Positions 63,398 to 64,000 of a stretch of DNA of 64,000 nucleotides are shown here, piece by piece. Positions within the stretch are counted from its first letter, which is position 1. Every line of letters starts with the position of its first letter. The position numbers and the translations under genes are program-made. The stretch spans positions 590,589 through 654,588 of the forward strand of contig JAOSJV010000011.1 of the NCBI GenBank assembly GCA_027493935.1, written 5' to 3'. Below the pieces are notes generated by a model, which saw only the letters and a list, made by a program, of their open reading frames with translations, was not told where the DNA came from and did no database searches. The stretch comes from Burkholderiales bacterium. GTDB lineage: Bacteria; Pseudomonadota; Gammaproteobacteria; Burkholderiales; SG8-39.

Positions 63398-64000
63398 ATG
63401 GCCGATACCGCATCGACGCTGGAATCGCTGGTGGTGCGGCTGAGCGACGCGCCGCCCGAAGGCGATGCCGCGGCGCTCGCGGCGCTGGTCGATTTCCTGC
63501 GGCCGGAGCGTCCCGAGCGCTCGGCGCAGGCGGTCGCACGGATCCAGGAACTCGTGCTTCTGCTCGAGGAGCGCCCGGAGCTGCGCGCGACGCTGCGCAG
63601 CCGCCTGCTGCGGCTCGTCGCCGCGCGGCGCCAGGTGCACCTGTACGCCGACAGCGGCATCTTCGCCAACGAGAGCTTCGGTGCCGGGCTGCGCCGGCGC
63701 CTCGGCAACGCGATCCTGCCGCGGGCGGTGAACGACAAGTACCTGCGCGACCTGATCGGCGCGGCGTTCTGGAAGCGCGGCGACCACATCTGGGTGCGGC
63801 GCGTGCCGGAGGACACCTGGCTCGCCCTGCATCGTGCGATCACCGGCGAGGGCGAGTACGACGCCGCGGCGCTGCACACGATCCAGGGCGAACTCCTCGA
63901 GGCACTGCAGATCCTGTCCTACCGCATCGCCGCCACCGGGCTCGAGCCGGAGCTGGTGCGCCTCGATCCGTCGATCGAGGAGTTCGAGTCGCCGTTCCTC
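63398..64000 (+). CDS. Gcr-type 'site-specific recombinase' family protein, N-terminal part
   Basis: The first 201 codons of an open frame leaving the right edge. It begins MADTASTLESLVVRLSDAPP and contains AALAALVDFLRPERPERSAQ, LRSRLLRLVAARRQVHLYAD and SGIFANESFGAGLRRRLGNA. This matches the start of the PF10136 family of betaproteobacteria, annotated as Gcr-type site-specific recombinases though these proteins are large and membrane-associated and recombinase activity is doubtful. The rest of the gene lies outside. Confidence 0.7.
   Translation, partial: MADTASTLESLVVRLSDAPPEGDAAALAALVDFLRPERPERSAQAVARIQELVLLLEERPELRATLRSRLLRLVAARRQVHLYADSGIFANESFGAGLRRRLGNAILPRAVNDKYLRDLIGAAFWKRGDHIWVRRVPEDTWLALHRAITGEGEYDAAALHTIQGELLEALQILSYRIAATGLEPELVRLDPSIEEFESPFL

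Overview
The window is about 70% G+C, gene-dense and has the gene complement of a betaproteobacterium. Pointers are a partial gene for a Gcr-type 'site-specific recombinase' membrane protein at the right edge, DUF3750, DUF2237 and DUF4286 proteins, TRAP and branched-chain-type ABC transporters, and an indolepyruvate oxidoreductase fusion. The species cannot be named from sequence alone. At least 15 otherwise well-conserved genes are split by 1-nt indels, mostly at G or C runs. I read these as long-read assembly errors rather than decay, and annotate such genes as whole CDSs with the break positions given.

Layout. 0-2.5 kb: a DUF3750 gene end, then (minus strand) a yybP-ykoY-like riboswitch, a possible 44-aa ORF, a TerC-family protein and a bacterial voltage-gated sodium channel. 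2.6-13.0 kb: a copper/metal homeostasis block on the plus strand (CzcI-like protein, TolC-type outer-membrane lipoprotein, multicopper oxidase, cupredoxin, CusF-like protein, DUF411 protein, Met-rich CpxP/Spy-like protein, several small membrane or periplasmic unknowns, CopB-type ATPase). Two FNR-type boxes lie in it. 13.1-16.0 kb: flavin reductase, YVTN propeller, TlpA-like thioredoxin, cytochrome c. 16.3-27.4 kb: ABC-2 exporter, glycosyltransferase, Lrp regulator divergent from an indolepyruvate:ferredoxin oxidoreductase, phytanoyl-CoA dioxygenase family protein, TRAP transporter. 27.8-31.6 kb: cueR-like/copA/copZ, with nine 62-bp tandem repeats between the regulator and copA. 31.8-35.5 kb: DUF2237, cysteine desulfurase, methyltransferase, MFS exporter. 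35.7-41.3 kb: two paralogous methyltransferases flanking an ECF sigma/anti-sigma pair, DsrE protein, small membrane protein, MetE-like protein.

41.3-52.5 kb is the most unusual part. A long minus-strand operon runs from a periplasmic DsrE protein through a small Cys-pair protein, a two-domain sulfurtransferase, a YeeE/YedE thiosulfate-type transporter, a membrane rhodanese lacking the catalytic Cys and a TlpA thioredoxin, to a three-subunit type II DMSO-reductase-family molybdoenzyme whose third subunit fuses an ethylbenzene-dehydrogenase-type domain to a cytochrome c. It sits downstream of an ArsR-rhodanese regulator. The same 20-bp palindrome (TTCAA-N8-TTGAA) lies at the operon promoter and between the regulator and a divergent sterol-desaturase/DsrE pair. 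Within the YeeE/YedE gene the conserved Cys codon of the GF-C-PGTC motif is TGA, followed at selenocysteine-like spacing by a perfect 7-bp hairpin with GU in the loop. I propose a sulfur-responsive periplasmic redox system; its substrate is unknown.

52.6-62.6 kb: methyltransferase, TVP38-type membrane protein, then an aromatic-acid operon (VOC protein, alpha/beta hydrolase, LivKHMGF transporter, LysR, gentisate 1,2-dioxygenase-like enzyme). 62.7-64 kb: DUF4286 protein and the partial recombinase-family gene. No tRNA, rRNA, insertion sequence or CRISPR array was seen.
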